Below are positions 44,181 to 55,470 of a DNA stretch of 64,000 nt, in pieces. The position numbers and the translations under genes are program-made. Source of the stretch: Ichthyophis bannanicus. Its lineage: Eukaryota > Chordata > Amphibia > Gymnophiona > Ichthyophiidae. The notes below the pieces were generated by a model, which saw nothing but the letters and a program-made list of their open reading frames with translations, had not been told where the DNA came from and ran no database searches. The stretch is from the NCBI GenBank assembly GCA_033557465.1, contig JAWIIG010000037.1, positions 3,348,001 to 3,412,000 on the forward strand, given 5' to 3'. How positions within the stretch are numbered: the first letter of the stretch is position 1; each line of letters opens with the position of its first letter.

Positions 44181-45216
44181 ACCTTCAAGATTTACACCTT
44201 TCTCAGCAAGTGAAGGATATCCTTTATGCTTCCAGAAAGCCTTCCACCAGACACTCTTATGCTTTTAAATGGAAAAGGTTTTCCATTTGGTGTGCAGAAA
44301 ATGGTCTTAACCCTTCTGCAATACCTTTGAATTCGTTACTGGACTATTTGCTGCATTTATCCCATGCAGGCCTTAAAACAATTTCAATCAGGGTCCATTT
44401 GAGTGCTATTGCAGCATCCCTGAAGCCTCTTAATGGACAACCTATTTCCTCTCATCCTCTTATAGCAAGATTCATGAGAGGCCTTCTTTTAACTAAACCT
44501 CCCATTAGACCACCTCCAGTGGCATGGGACTTAAATCTGGTTCTTGGCCAGCTTATGAAGCCAGCCTTTGAACCCTTAGCCACTACCTCCTTGAAATTCC
44601 TTTCCTGGAAGGTTATTTTTCTCATTGCACTCACCTCAGCTCGCCGTATCAGTGAGTTACAAGCTCTAGTGGCTAATCCTCCTTATACAAGGTTCCATCA
44701 TGACAAGGTAGTTCTCAGAACTAATCCACACTTTATGCCTAAAGTGGTCTCACCTTTTCATCTCAACCAGGAGGTATATTTACCTGTCTTCTTTCCAGGA
44801 CCTCATGCATCAAGTGCAGAGAGGAGTCTTCATACCCTGGATTGCAAAAGAGCACTTGCTTTCTATTTACAAAGAACACAGCAACATAGAAAGTCCTTTC
44901 AACTTTTTGTTGCTTTTGATCCTTCCCATTTAGGACTCCCAGTCTCTAAGAGAACTCTGTCCAATTGGATTGCTCAGTGTATTTCCTTCCCTTCCAGAGT
45001 AAGAACCTTTCTCTGGAAGGCCATGTCACAGTTCACAATGTGAGGGCCATAGCAGCCTCTATGGCTCATCTAAACTCTGTGTCCATCGACCAAATATGTC
45101 GAGCAGCCACCTGGGCCTTGGTTCATACCTTCACAGCCCATTACTGCTTGGACAAGGATTCCCGCCGGGATGCCTTGTTTGGTCAGGCTGTTCTCAAACA
45201 CCTGTTCCATACCTAA
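44160..45216 (+). pseudogene. DIRS tyrosine recombinase
   Basis: The N-terminal core-binding part includes TRHSYAFKWKRFSIWC and LDYLLHLSHAG. The catalytic domain has LTSARRISELQAL with the first catalytic Arg near 44640. After a frameshift near 45000 the frame continues with TVHNVRAIAASMA (His and second Arg) and ATWALVHTFTAHYCLD, whose Tyr is the likely nucleophile, and stops at 45214-45216. In DIRS this enzyme replaces the integrase and inserts a circular intermediate without target duplication. One frameshift is the only clear lesion. Confidence 0.88.
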
Positions 45217-45335
45217 TCAACTCCTGCCCTCCATCCCTGACTGGATGCCTGAGATTCATAGGTGGAGATGGAGCCCTTCCAGGGACTCACAATCTGGGTG
45301 ATCTCCCAGGCATCTCTAGCTGGGGAGTCCCCATA

Positions 45336-45427
45336 TGTGAAGACTCATTCCTGCTTGTTCCTGGAGATAGCACAGTTACTTACCTGTAACAGGTGATCTC
45401 TGGAAACAGTAGGAATTAGTCTTCACA
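45336..45427 (+). repeat. DIRS internal complementary region
   Basis: 45336-45368 is the exact reverse complement of the left terminus (TGTGAAGACTCATTCCTGCT...), and 45369-45427 matches the reverse of the right terminus. Such a junction is the proposed template for closing the cDNA circle. Confidence 0.9.
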
Positions 45428-45519
45428 ACCCTCCCACCTCCCCTAGGAGTTGTATCTCTCTATCTATCTTTAATTTTCTCTCTCTCTCTCTTTGTCTCAG
45501 CTTTAAAACTCGAACTGGA

Positions 45520-45697
45520 GCGAGACGGTTGGGAAAGGCGGGAAGGCAGCGCGCAGGCTCTGTGGGATGCTCCCAAAAGCTTTCCTTTTGGATGCTGGGG
45601 AGCGTTCCCGCGCAGGCTCCATCGGTACTGACGATACCCATATGTGAAGACTAATTCCTGCTGTTCCCAGAGATCACCTGTTACAGGTAAGTAACTG
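45520..45697 (-). repeat. DIRS right inverted terminal repeat
   Basis: Inverted copy of the left terminus, extending about 26 bases further (to GGTAAGTAACTGTGC). A CT-rich tract (45440-45500) precedes it. Confidence 0.88.
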
Positions 45698-45701
45698 TGC
45701 T

Positions 45702-46200
45702 TTATTTGTTGATGTTAAAGAGATAGAAACGTCAGGTCTTAGCCATAAGATGGATGTGTGTGTGGAGAAGGAGAGAGAGGAGCCTAAGATGATCCCAAGG
45801 TTGCGAACCAAGGAAACAGGGAGGAGTAGAGAGTACTGAAAACCACTGGAGGAGAAAGTGCACCAAGAGACTGGGTATAGAGAGAGAAAAGGAGTGGTCA
45901 CAAGACAGACCTTTGGAGTACACCAATTGAGAGCAGGATAACAATTGAAGAGGATCGATCAGAACATACACTAAAAGTGTGATGGAAGAATTAAGAAGAC
46001 AATCAGGATAGAACAGAACCCTTAAAACCAAGTGAGGACAAGGTATCGGAGAGAAAGTAGTGGTCAACAGTGTCAAAATCAGCAAAAAGGTCAAGAAGGA
46101 TGAGAATAGAGTACAGGCCTTTGGAGTTCGCCAGGAACAAGTCACAGGAGACTTTGACAAAGGCTGTTTAGTAGAATGCAGAAGGTGCAAGTCATATTCC
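45702..46200 (-). pseudogene. L2 LINE fragment, continuation of 39884
   Basis: TTGTTGATGTTAAAGAGATAG picks up where the L2 at 39877 was cut. The minus strand encodes degraded RT: LHSTKQPLSKSPVTCSW, a frame-changed DLLLILTLL region, and LVYSKGLSCDHSFSL. Confidence 0.75.
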
Positions 46201-47618
46201 AATGGAGCCAGAACATAAGAACATAAGATATACTATACTGGGTCAGACCAAGGTCCATCAAGCCCAGTATCCTGTTTCCAACAGTGGCCAATCTAGGTCA
46301 TACGTACCTAGCAGTTTCCCCAAAAGACACAGTTTCCGCAAAGCTTGCATTGGGTCAAGCATTGATATCCTGGGTCCCTTTTTAATAATGATTTATGGAC
46401 CTTTCCTCCAGGAACTTGTCCAAACCTTTTTTAAACCCAGCTACACTAACAGCCTTTACTACATCCTCCGGTAACAAATTCCAGAGTTGAATTACATTTT
46501 GAGTGAAAAAAATATTTTCTCTTATTTATCTTAAATAGTTTACCCTGTAGCTTTTTTGCATGTCCCCTAAACTTTCTCTATTCTGATAAAGTAAACAATC
46601 GATCTACATTTACTCCATTCATTAATTTATAGACTTCTATCATATCTCCCCTCAGCCGTCTCTTTTCCAGGTTAAAGAGCCCAAACCTTTTAGCCTTTCT
46701 TCAGAGGGGTATCCTTCCATCCCCTTTACCATTTTGCTGGCTCTTCTCTGAACCTTTTCTAATAACGCTATATCCTTTTTAAGATATGGCGACCAGAATT
46801 GCACACAATATTCAAGGTGCACCATGCACCATGGAATGATACAGAGGCATTATAATATCCTTTGTTTTATTTTCCATTCCTTTCCTTATAATACCTAGCA
46901 TTCTATGTGCTCTCTTGGCTGGCGCTGCAAACTGGGCGGAGGGTTTTAACATATTATCCACAATGACGCCTAAGCCTTTTTCCTTGGTGGTGGTTCCTAA
47001 TGTGGAACCTTGTATCGTGTAACCATAGTTTGGATTGTTCTTCCCTAGGTGCGTAACTTTGCACTTGTCCACACTAAATTTCATCTGCCATTTGGATGCC
47101 CAGTCTTCCAATTTATCAAGATCCTCTTGCAATTTTCCACAATCCTCATGGGTTTTAACAACTTTATATAGTTTTGTGTCATCTGCAGATTTGATAACCT
47201 CACTCGTTATTCCCTTTTCCAGGTCATTTCCAGGTCATTTATGAATATGTCAAAAAGCAGGGGACCCAGCCCAGATCCCTGAGGTACACCTTTTTTCATT
47301 GGGAAAATTAGCCATTTAGCCCTACCCTCTGCTTTCTATCGTTTAACCAGTTCCTGATCCATAATAGTACCTTGCCTCCTATCCCATGACTCTTTAGTTT
47401 TGCCAAAAGTCTCTCATGAGGGACCTTGTCAAAGGCTTTCTGAAAGTCCAAATACACTATATCAATCGACTCACCTTTGTCTACCCTTTTATTCATACCT
47501 TCAAAAAACATAACATATTAATAAGACAAGATCTTCCTTGTCTAAAGCCATATTGGCTGTCTCCCATTAAGCCATGACTATCTACATGTTCAGCAATTTT
47601 GTTTTTTATCATGGTTTC

Positions 47619-47899
47619 ATGGTATCATGTAGGGAGGAGTGGCCTAGTGGTTGGGGCAAGGTACCACAGGCCAGAAGCTCAGTGGTTCAAATCCCACTAG
47701 AGGACAGCAACCCTGAGCCAGAAGGACTGGACTTTCTAGTGCCACAGGTGCTCCTTGTGGTCTTCAGCAAGCCACTTAACCCTCCATTGCCCATGTTCCC
47801 TGTAAGTATTAGTGTATGTGTCTCATATCCCCTTGTGTTAAAATGTATCCCCAATTGTGTTGTGACCACTTTGATTGAAGGATAAGGTGGTATAAATAA
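47619..47899 (+). repeat. SINE in CR1
   Basis: A tRNA-like head (GAGTGGCCTAGTGGTTGGGG, B box GGTTCAAATCC) and a tail with ACTTTGATTGAAGGATAAGG and TAAATAAA. An 8-bp duplication ATGGTTTC flanks it (47611-47618 and 47900-47907). Confidence 0.88.
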
Positions 47900-48640
47900 A
47901 TGGTTTCTACCATTTTTCCCGGTACTGGCATCAGACTCACAGGTCTGTAGTTTCCCAGATCACCCCTGAAACCCTTTTTAAAAATTAACGTTACGTTGGC
48001 CATCCTCCAATCTTCAAGTATTACAGATGATTTTAATGATAGTTCACAGATTACTAATAGCAGGTCTGCAGTGTCATATTTTAGTTCTTTCAACACCCTT
48101 GGATGTCTATCATCCCATCCTGGTGATTTGCTAATCTTTCATTTTATCAAATAGTTGTAATACATCTTCCCGATGTATCGATATTTCCTTCAATTCTTCC
48201 GCACCTTTAAATACCTTTTCAGTCATAGATAACATCTGTACATCTTCCTCAGTAAAGACCAAAGCAAAGAATTCATTTAGTCTCTCCGCTACTGCCTTGT
48301 TGCCTCTTAGTGCCCCTTTAACCCCTCTATCATCTAATGGACCAGCTGACATTCTCACAGATTTTTTGCTAAAAATGTACTTGAAAAAGTCTTTATTACA
48401 CATTTTTGCTTCTGCAGCAAGCTTCTTCTCAAATTCTCCCTTTGCCTGCCTTATCAATGCCTTGCATTTAACTTTCCAGTGCTTGTGCTGTTTCTTGGCT
48501 CTTTTTTCCATTTCCTGAAAGATGCTTTTTTAGCAACAACAGCTTCTCTGACCTCACTTATAAACCATGCTGGCAGTTTTTTGGACTTCCTTCCACTTTT
48601 CTTAAAGCATGGAATATAGTTAGTCTGGGCTTCCAAGATT

Positions 48641-48900
48641 TTATTTATTTCTTTTACATTTTTTATATACCACCTTTCATGGTTTACATTGAACAGGGCA
48701 TTATAACTTGGAGATAACTATTCACAGGGAACATGGGCAATGAAGGGTTAAGTGGTTTGCCCAAGACCACAAGGAGCACCTGTGGAACTAGAAACCCCAG
48801 TCCTTCTAGCCCAAGATTGCTGTCCTCTAGTGGGATTTGAACCCCTGACTTCCCATCCTGAAGTACTTAGCCCCAAACACTAGGCCACTCCTCCACTCCA
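48641..48900 (-). repeat. SINE in CR1, reverse orientation
   Basis: TTTATTTATTTC tail at the left; the reversed B box GGATTTGAACC near 48833 and the reversed head CCACTCCTCCACT at the right. It interrupts CR1 between the RT linker and the endonuclease. Confidence 0.85.
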
Positions 48901-49904
48901 TGAGAGTATTGTTTAACAACACCCAAGCTTGATGTAAGTCTTTAACCTTTGCAACTGCTCCTTTTAGTTTTTTTCTTAACTATTTTCCTCATTTTATCAT
49001 AGTATCCCTTTCGAAAGTTAAAAGGTAGTACTCTAGATTTCCTTACCATCCCTCCTCCACTAATTAAATCAAACGCGATCATGCTATGATCACTATTGCC
49101 AAATAGCCTCAACACCCTTATCTCTTGCACTAGATCTGGTGTTCCACTAAAGACTAGGCCCAATATGGCTTCCCCTCTGGTTGGTTCATGTACCAGCTGC
49201 TCCAAGAAGCAGTCATTTATTTCATCTAGGAACTTTATCTCCCTAGCATGTCCTGCCGTGACATTGACCCAGTCAATACCAAGGTAATTGAAATCACCCA
49301 TTATTATTACTGTGCAGTAACTTTTGTTAGCTTCCTAGATTTGTTTGAGCATTTCATCATCCATTTGTTCATTCTGGCCAGGCAGTTGATAGTACGCCTC
49401 CACTGCCATCGCCTTCCCCTTTTTCAATCCATAGAGATTCTACAGAAACATTTGTTTCCTGCAAAACTTTAATACTTTCTGACTCAATGCCCTCTCTAAC
49501 ATAGAGTGCAACCCCTCCACCAATTTGATCAGCTCTATCATTACGATATAGTTTGTACCCAGGTATCACAGTGTCCCACTGGTTGTCCTCCTTCCACCAT
49601 GTCTCTGAGATTCCAATCATATCTAACCTCTCATTTAGTGCTATATATTCTAACTCTCCCATCTTATTTTTTAGACTTCTAGCATTTGCATACAAGCATT
49701 TTAGAGACTGTATTTTATTCATATTAATCTGGGTTTTGGTAGGCATGAGTAATTTGGAATCTTTAAGCTCTGTTTGCTCCATACACAAGGGCATTTGGGC
49801 AATTTTACTCTTTTTTGGAACCTCTCTGCTTTTGGTGGTATCCTTCAAGGATACATTCTTCTAAACCATGCGCTCTTGGGTGACTGTCGGCTTTCCCCTA
49901 TTAT

Positions 49905-50430
49905 CTAGTTTAAAAGCTGCTCTATCTCCTTTTTAAAGGTTAATGCCAGCAGCCTGGTTCCATCCCGGTTAAGGTGAAGCCCATCCCTTTGGAAGAGCCC
50001 CTCCTTTCCCCAGAATGTTCCCCAGTTCCTAGCAAATCCAAAACCCTCATCCTTGCACCATCGTCTCATCCACGGATTGAGACTCCGGAGCTCTGCCTGC
50101 CTTTTGGGTCCTGCGTGTGGAACGGGAAGCATTTCAGAGAACGCTACCCTGGAAGTTCTGGATTTCAACTTCCTACTAAAAGCCTAAATTTAGCCTCCAG
50201 AACCTCCCTACCACATTTTCCTATGTCACTGGTACCGACATGTACCAAGACAGCAGACTCCTCCCCAGCACTATCTAAGACCTCATCTAGGTGGCACGTG
50301 AGGTCTGCTACCTTCGCAATAGGCAGGCATGTTACCAGGCGATCCTCACGTCCACCAGCCACCCAGCTATCTACATGCCTAATGATTGAATCACCAACTA
50401 TAACGGCTGTCCTAACCCTTCCCTCATAGG
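49905..50430 (-). pseudogene. CR1 ORF1 esterase-like domain
   Basis: The minus strand has VGDSIIRHVDSWVAGGRE with the SGNH serine, VHVGTSDIGKCGREVLEAKF, and RDGLHLNRDG with the Asp-His pair. The catalytic blocks are still readable, although a frameshift near 50165 splits them. The CR1 ORF1 esterase is known as a lipase-like domain of uncertain role. Confidence 0.8.
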
Positions 50431-50837
50431 CACATGGCCCTGGAGAAACTTCCTCAGTACAAGAGGGTTTTACATCATCTGGAGGACAGGTCCTAGTTAA
50501 GTATCACTTCCTGCCACACCAGGGTGATGGTCTCCTGTCACATGAAAGGCTTGAGAGGAGAGAATGTCAAGATAATGGTGGTGAACCATGGTCTCATCCA
50601 CTGGAAACTCTGTAAACTCTATTGGATTGATATTCAAAGCCTTATCTGGCCAGCTAATGGAAGGTTGCCAACTTTTTGAAAGAGAAAGCATAGTTACTCA
50701 CCTATAACAAGTGTTCTCCAGGGACAGCAGGAATCAGTCCTCACATATGGGTGATGTTGGCACTGACGGAACCTTCATGGAAGTATCCCCCAGCTTTCAA
50801 AGAAAGCCTTTGGCAGATGCCACTATGCATGCTTGGT
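50101..50837 (+). repeat. Left arm of 737-bp inverted repeat
   Basis: Every position tested pairs with 52300-53036 with a constant coordinate sum of 103137, so there are no indels, and compared segments are identical. The arm holds CR1 ORF1 sequence, a short L2 piece and the end of a DIRS element. Confidence 0.93.
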
Positions 50838-51049
50838 CCCCTTCCCACTCAAAGGTGCCATCTTGCTCAGTCAGATGACACAGCTAAAAGACGGCAAAAA
50901 TAAAAGATGGTAAAGGAGCAACTCCATGGGGAGTTGTGAGGACTGATTCCTGCTGTCCCCGGAGAACACCTGTTATAGGTGAGTAACTATGCTTTCTCCG
51001 GGAACAAGCAGGAAGTCAGTCCTCACATATGGGACTCCCCAGCTACAGG

Positions 51050-51435
51050 CTACTGAAAGCCCATAGCAAAGCAGGGCTTCCTCAGGGGGAACCACAAGCA
51101 ACAGCATACATGTACACAGATGACAGTTTGACTCCTGTGTCCGATGAAACCATCACTCTGGTAGCCTGAACACAGAAGGGTCAGAGGGTAGGAGTTGCCT
51201 AAACCCATCGGGACTCTCTTTCCAGGCAGTAATGGACTGTGAAGGTATGGACTGAAGACCAGTTGGCAGCTCGGCAGATGTCCACCATTGTGAGAGAGCA
51301 AATGTTTGCCACCGAAGTCGCCATGTCCCTGACACAGTGCGCTATGACACAGCCTTCCAGCGGGAGCCTCGCCTGCTCATAAACAAGGGCGATACAGTCT
51401 GCCACCCATGTGGACAGCGTAAGCTTGGTCACCAC
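51050..51435 (-). pseudogene. DIRS tyrosine recombinase C-terminus
   Basis: LSTWVADCIALVYEQ, then CVIAHCVRDMATSVA (the position of the His and second Arg; here HCVR), and CRAANWSSVHTFTVHYCLER with the Tyr. It parallels 44960-45200 of the larger DIRS copy. The N-terminal half is missing. Confidence 0.82.
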
Positions 51436-52299
51436 CTCCCCCAGTCTACTGGGGTCATAGGAGATGAAAAGAAGAAAAGCTTTGCGGTGGCCTTAGGTGT
51501 GTTGGATGTAGAAGGACAAAGCCCTTTACAGAAGGGGCAGAAGGTCACAGGTTCACGTCCCAGCTTTGGCTCCTGCAGACCATATCCTTACATAGCACAT
51601 ACAACATAAACATGTGCACTCCTTAGATCATCAGCCAACAGGGGCACATACACCCACTATCCAAAGCCTCATGGAGAGTCAGGCTGTTGGGCCCAGCACA
51701 GAGAAGCACTTACCACCAAAGCACTACTACTAGCACCTGCATGCCATAGGAATGCCTGCACTGTGCTCAGGACTAGTGTGGCAGGCAGGGCTGCCAACCA
51801 CCTCTATCTTTGCACAATGCTGAGATAGGAGTGGGAGTGTGTGTATGTCTATCATTGTTTTGTGGCTGCCTACTCCTCACTGGGCCCACAATGCTTACAC
51901 TGTTTCCAGCATTAGCCTGCCAATGTGCATAATGTGGGTATAGGCCTGACAGGGCAGATTGGGCAGGTTACATCAGCACAGGGTGTGGGACAATGGCTGG
52001 GACATTGTAGTGTCCGACCACCACCTGCATGGACAGGGCGGCCACAGCATGTCATGCTGGGAGGTCACTGTCACTCTGACTGAGCAGAGACCATGGCATC
52101 TCCAGGTTCCCACATAGTGCTATACAGTGATTCTCTCAACTGATATCTGTGTGTACCCTGTTCTGGGGCCCATATCAATGAGATACCTGCTTGGGGTCTG
52201 TGCTTACATACCGCTTCTGGGTGCACATAGTTCTTCTGGGAACATGCACTATGGACTGGCTAGCAGACTGTCTGCAGTTAGCATGTGCATGGCTGCAAC
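51436..52299. other. Unassigned interior of the deleted DIRS element
   Basis: The start (about 51440-51620) includes a GGCAGAAGGTCACAGGTTCA segment that resembles a tRNA-type B box, but no tRNA fold is evident. The rest has no recognised frame. Confidence 0.4.
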
Positions 52300-53036
52300 A
52301 CCAAGCATGCATAGTGGCATCTGCCAAAGGCTTTCTTTGAAAGCTGGGGGATACTTCCATGAAGGTTCCGTCAGTGCCAACATCACCCATATGTGAGGAC
52401 TGATTCCTGCTGTCCCTGGAGAACACTTGTTATAGGTGAGTAACTATGCTTTCTCTTTCAAAAAGTTGGCAACCTTCCATTAGCTGGCCAGATAAGGCTT
52501 TGAATATCAATCCAATAGAGTTTACAGAGTTTCCAGTGGATGAGACCATGGTTCACCACCATTATCTTGACATTCTCTCCTCTCAAGCCTTTCATGTGAC
52601 AGGAGACCATCACCCTGGTGTGGCAGGAAGTGATACTTAACTAGGACCTGTCCTCCAGATGATGTAAAACCCTCTTGTACTGAGGAAGTTTCTCCAGGGC
52701 CATGTGCCTATGAGGGAAGGGTTAGGACAGCCGTTATAGTTGGTGATTCAATCATTAGGCATGTAGATAGCTGGGTGGCTGGTGGACGTGAGGATCGCCT
52801 GGTAACATGCCTGCCTATTGCGAAGGTAGCAGACCTCACGTGCCACCTAGATGAGGTCTTAGATAGTGCTGGGGAGGAGTCTGCTGTCTTGGTACATGTC
52901 GGTACCAGTGACATAGGAAAATGTGGTAGGGAGGTTCTGGAGGCTAAATTTAGGCTTTTAGTAGGAAGTTGAAATCCAGAACTTCCAGGGTAGCGTTCTC
53001 TGAAATGCTTCCCGTTCCACACGCAGGACCCAAAAG
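52300..53036 (-). repeat. Right arm of 737-bp inverted repeat
   Basis: Reverse complement of 50101-50837. Its outer edge at 53036 stops in mid-CR1 ORF1 and passes into unrelated sequence, whereas the left arm continues into intact CR1. The right arm is therefore the copied one. Confidence 0.93.
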
Positions 53037-53639
53037 TAACTCACTCAAAATTATGTTATGTCAAGAATATTGTTGTAAAACTGGAAACCTATAATAAAAA
53101 CTACTCACAAGGGCAGTTTTACAAATTCAAATGTAAGATGACTTATATATGGTAAAATCAAACTTCTTAAAATTAGTTATACAGAACAGACACCTCTTCA
53201 CATGTATTTAGAACTATACGGGCTTATGTTCCTATAATTAACTGTTTTTTTCTAAGCATCTAAAATGAATATACAAATTGCATAAGTATAACTGTGGCCC
53301 GACAACTCATGCCATCAAATACTGGGGATAAGGTGTTTCCCAAAAACGAAGAAAGCATTCCACAGAAATTAGACTAACAATAAAGAATTTTACATTGAAG
53401 CCATATGTAGCAAAGCGTTTAAAGAACCTACAAAGTTATAAGATTAACGGGACAAAGAAGTGAAGGAAACACATTATGGTCTATTGCAGCACTCAATGTT
53501 CACTGCTATGGAAAGGAGCGCTTTGCCCGTCACTTTTAGAATTTATACACATATTTCCGCCATAGCGGGGTGAGAGGTCACATTGTCATATAATGTGTCT
53601 GAGAATGATTAATTACAGAGACACCGAGTATCGCCATGA
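53037..53639. other. Unassigned stretch
   Basis: AT-rich, no recognised frame or repeat family. Confidence 0.5.
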
Positions 53640-54040
53640 GAGAACTCTCTTGTTTATATATACTTGTGCATAAAGGAACCGCATACCTAAAAGAGGACCC
53701 AAGACATATCGCTGGGGTACACCAACTGGGAGTGAGGTAGCAGAGGAGGAGGAGCCACCAGAACACACTGAAGGAGAGATGGGAGAGACAGAAGGAGAAC
53801 CAGGACAGTACAGAGATCTTAAAGCCAAGCGAGGACAGGGTATCGAGGAGAAGGTTGTGGTCAACGTGTCGAAGGCAGCAGAGAGGTCAGGAAGGAGGCA
53901 GACAGAGTACAGGCCCTTGGATTTTGCCAGGAACAAGTCACTGGAGACTTTGACAAGAGCCGTTTTGGTAGAGCGTAAAGGACGAAAGCCAGACTGTAAA
54001 GGATCTATGAGGGAATGAGAGGAGAGGAAGTCAAGGTGTC
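53640..54040 (-). pseudogene. L2 LINE RT fragment
   Basis: The minus strand encodes LDFLSSHSLIDPLQSGFRPL, then VKVSSDLFLAKSKGLYSVCL, DLSAAFDTL and GVPQRYVLGPLL, where GVPQ marks the RT. It matches the L2 subfamily at 33790-34990. Confidence 0.82.
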
Positions 54041-54655
54041 GTGTGTGTTGCACAGCTCCATCATGACATATGTATGTTTCACTTGTTTCTCAATCCCCAG
54101 GACATGCTTTGTGACCTGCCTGGTGCTGTGGTGGTCATTCAACGTGCAGGAGACTGGGGTAGGTGGACATATAGGCAAATGTTCTGTGGGGACAATCAAG
54201 CATAGCACATGTCTGAGGTTATCTGTCCAATGCACATATGTTGTTGTTCACCTCTTTGACCTGCACCCCCATATCCCATATGTTGATGTTGGCACACATA
54301 TGCGCATGTGTTCCTGCCCAGTTCATCATCTCCAGCACTATTTCTAGGACACATCCAACAGAGCTATCTACAGGTCCTAGGTGTTCTGGTGGTGGGCCAC
54401 ACGTACACCCTTCCCTGACATTGTGGCATCAGCCAACAGCAATGTATCATTGCATTTGCCGAAGCTTTATCTCCACTAATCTCCAATTGTGCACAGACAG
54501 GCCATATGCTACTGGTGGCATGCTCACTTTATACTGTGTGTGTGTGTGTGTTTTTGGCATAGCTGTGTAATGATACAGTGTGCAGACAGTTTGCATTATC
54601 ATGTGGTGGGATGAGTCTGTACACCTGTGGAGCGGTGATGACTGTGCTATCTCTA
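54041..54655. other. Unassigned stretch with TG repeat
   Basis: No recognised gene. A TG dinucleotide run lies at 54537-54553. CR1 coding sequence becomes recognisable from about 54656. Confidence 0.45.
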
Positions 54656-54905
54656 CCTTACTGCTGTTGACCTGGTGGTTGGAGACTTTCTTCTGAGGGG
54701 TACTGAGGCATCCATCTGCCGACCAGACTTGATGTCCAGAGCAAGGGTGGCTCTATAATGAGGCGAAGTGAGGCGGCTGCCTCAGGCGGCAAAGTCTTGA
54801 GGGCGACAAAAAATGCCCCCAAAACAGCCGCCTCACTTTGCCTTCAAAAGTTAAAAAAAAAATCCCCAAAAAAGAAGTGCACAAGTTGCTGCCGAGTCTA
54901 ATTCT

Positions 54906-55273
54906 CAGCAGTGGCAAACTCACCCTTCTTTCCCAGGCAGCTGCGGCTCCTTGCCTCTTAGAGAACCGCGGCTGTGCTGTGACTACAGTTTTAAATAGAA
55001 ACGAAACTGGTGTGGAGCCTTCTCGCCTCCGTGAAAGACCCCATGCAGATTTGTCCCTCCTCCAAAGGAAGTTACATGTAACAATTTAAAGTTACATGTA
55101 ACTTCTTTTGGGGGCGGGACAAAGCTGCACGGGGTCGGGGTCTTTTGCTGACGCGGGAAGGCTCCGCACCGGTTTCGTTTTTGTTTAAAACTGGAGTCAC
55201 AGCACAGCCGCGGTTCTCTAAGAGGCAGGGAGCCGCGGCTGCCTGGAAAAGGAGGGTGACTTTGCCGCTGCTG
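54906..55273. repeat. Long foldback in hAT copy B
   Basis: Arms 54906-55082 and 55091-55273 are inverted copies with scattered mismatches and small indels, meeting at GTTACATGTAAC repeats around an 8-bp spacer. Confidence 0.85.
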
Positions 55274-55352
55274 GCCTTAAGAAAAAAACAAAAAAAAAAC
55301 CAAATCAGAGGAAAGGAGCAACTACAGCATCAGGAAGTGCCCCGCGGCCGCC

Positions 55353-55470
55353 CCACAGAGCCCTCCTGTCTCCCTCAGTGCGGCTTTACAGAGCCGTGAA
55401 GGCAGAAGGGAAACTCTCCCTTCACGGCTCTGTAAGCCACGCTAAGGGAGACAGGAGGGCTCTGTCAGGG
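55353..55470. repeat. Second foldback in hAT copy B
   Basis: GAGCCCTCCTGTCTCCCT and its inverse near 55448-55466, plus an inner pair around TTACAGAGCCGTGAAGG, form a hairpin with arms of about 50 bp. Confidence 0.85.

Larger units (their letters stand above)
39997..45697 (+). mobile_element. DIRS-type tyrosine-recombinase retroelement
   Basis: The left terminus (39997-40171) and the right terminus (about 45520-45697) are inverted copies. An internal complementary region at 45336-45427 contains the reverse complement of the left end joined to that of the right end, the hallmark of DIRS replication through a circle. In order it encodes a gag-like protein, RT-RNase H and a tyrosine recombinase. 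The left end lacks about 26 bases present on the right. The element is inserted into a SINE/L2 background. The protein frames are damaged only in a few places. Confidence 0.92.
46812..49848 (-). pseudogene. CR1 ORF2 endonuclease and RT
   Basis: Endonuclease: LKCLYANARSLKNKMGELEY, LDMIGISETWW, YRNDRADQIGGGVALYVREG (49848-49480), then MGDFNYLGIDW and GNSDHSMIAF (49301-49080). The RT region shows LKSSVILEDWRMANVTLIFK and NYRPVSLMPVPGKMVE (48096-47905), a SINE, then DIVYLDFQKAFDKVPHERLL (47440) and, after the active-site region, LDKLEDWASKWQMKFSVDKC and VIMPLYHS-type thumb sequence to 46812. Stops and frameshifts separate the pieces. The catalytic (F/Y)ADD lies in the degraded gap 47132-47308. 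Confidence 0.85.
46203..50541 (-). mobile_element. CR1 LINE, nearly full length
   Basis: Runs from the ORF1 esterase region (about 50470-49905) through the endonuclease and RT to a 3' end with AAGAACATAAGATATACTAT reversed at 46208. Two SINEs (47619 and 48641) and many point lesions interrupt it. Its 5' part forms the left arm of the inverted repeat at 50101. Confidence 0.88.
50686..52452 (-). mobile_element. Internally deleted DIRS-type element, second subfamily
   Basis: Inverted termini lie at about 50686-50837 and 52300-52452. An internal complementary-type region at about 50935-51040 repeats terminal sequence (GAGGACTGATTCCTGCTGTC, then AACAAGCAGGAA). A recombinase C-terminus is encoded at 51435-51050. 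Gag and RT-RNase H are absent. The termini are related to, but distinct from, those at 39997 and 45697. Confidence 0.8.

Noticed and set aside
51530..51570. A tRNA gene suggested by a GGTTCA-like B box.
   Set aside because: I could not find a matching A box at the right spacing or a cloverleaf.
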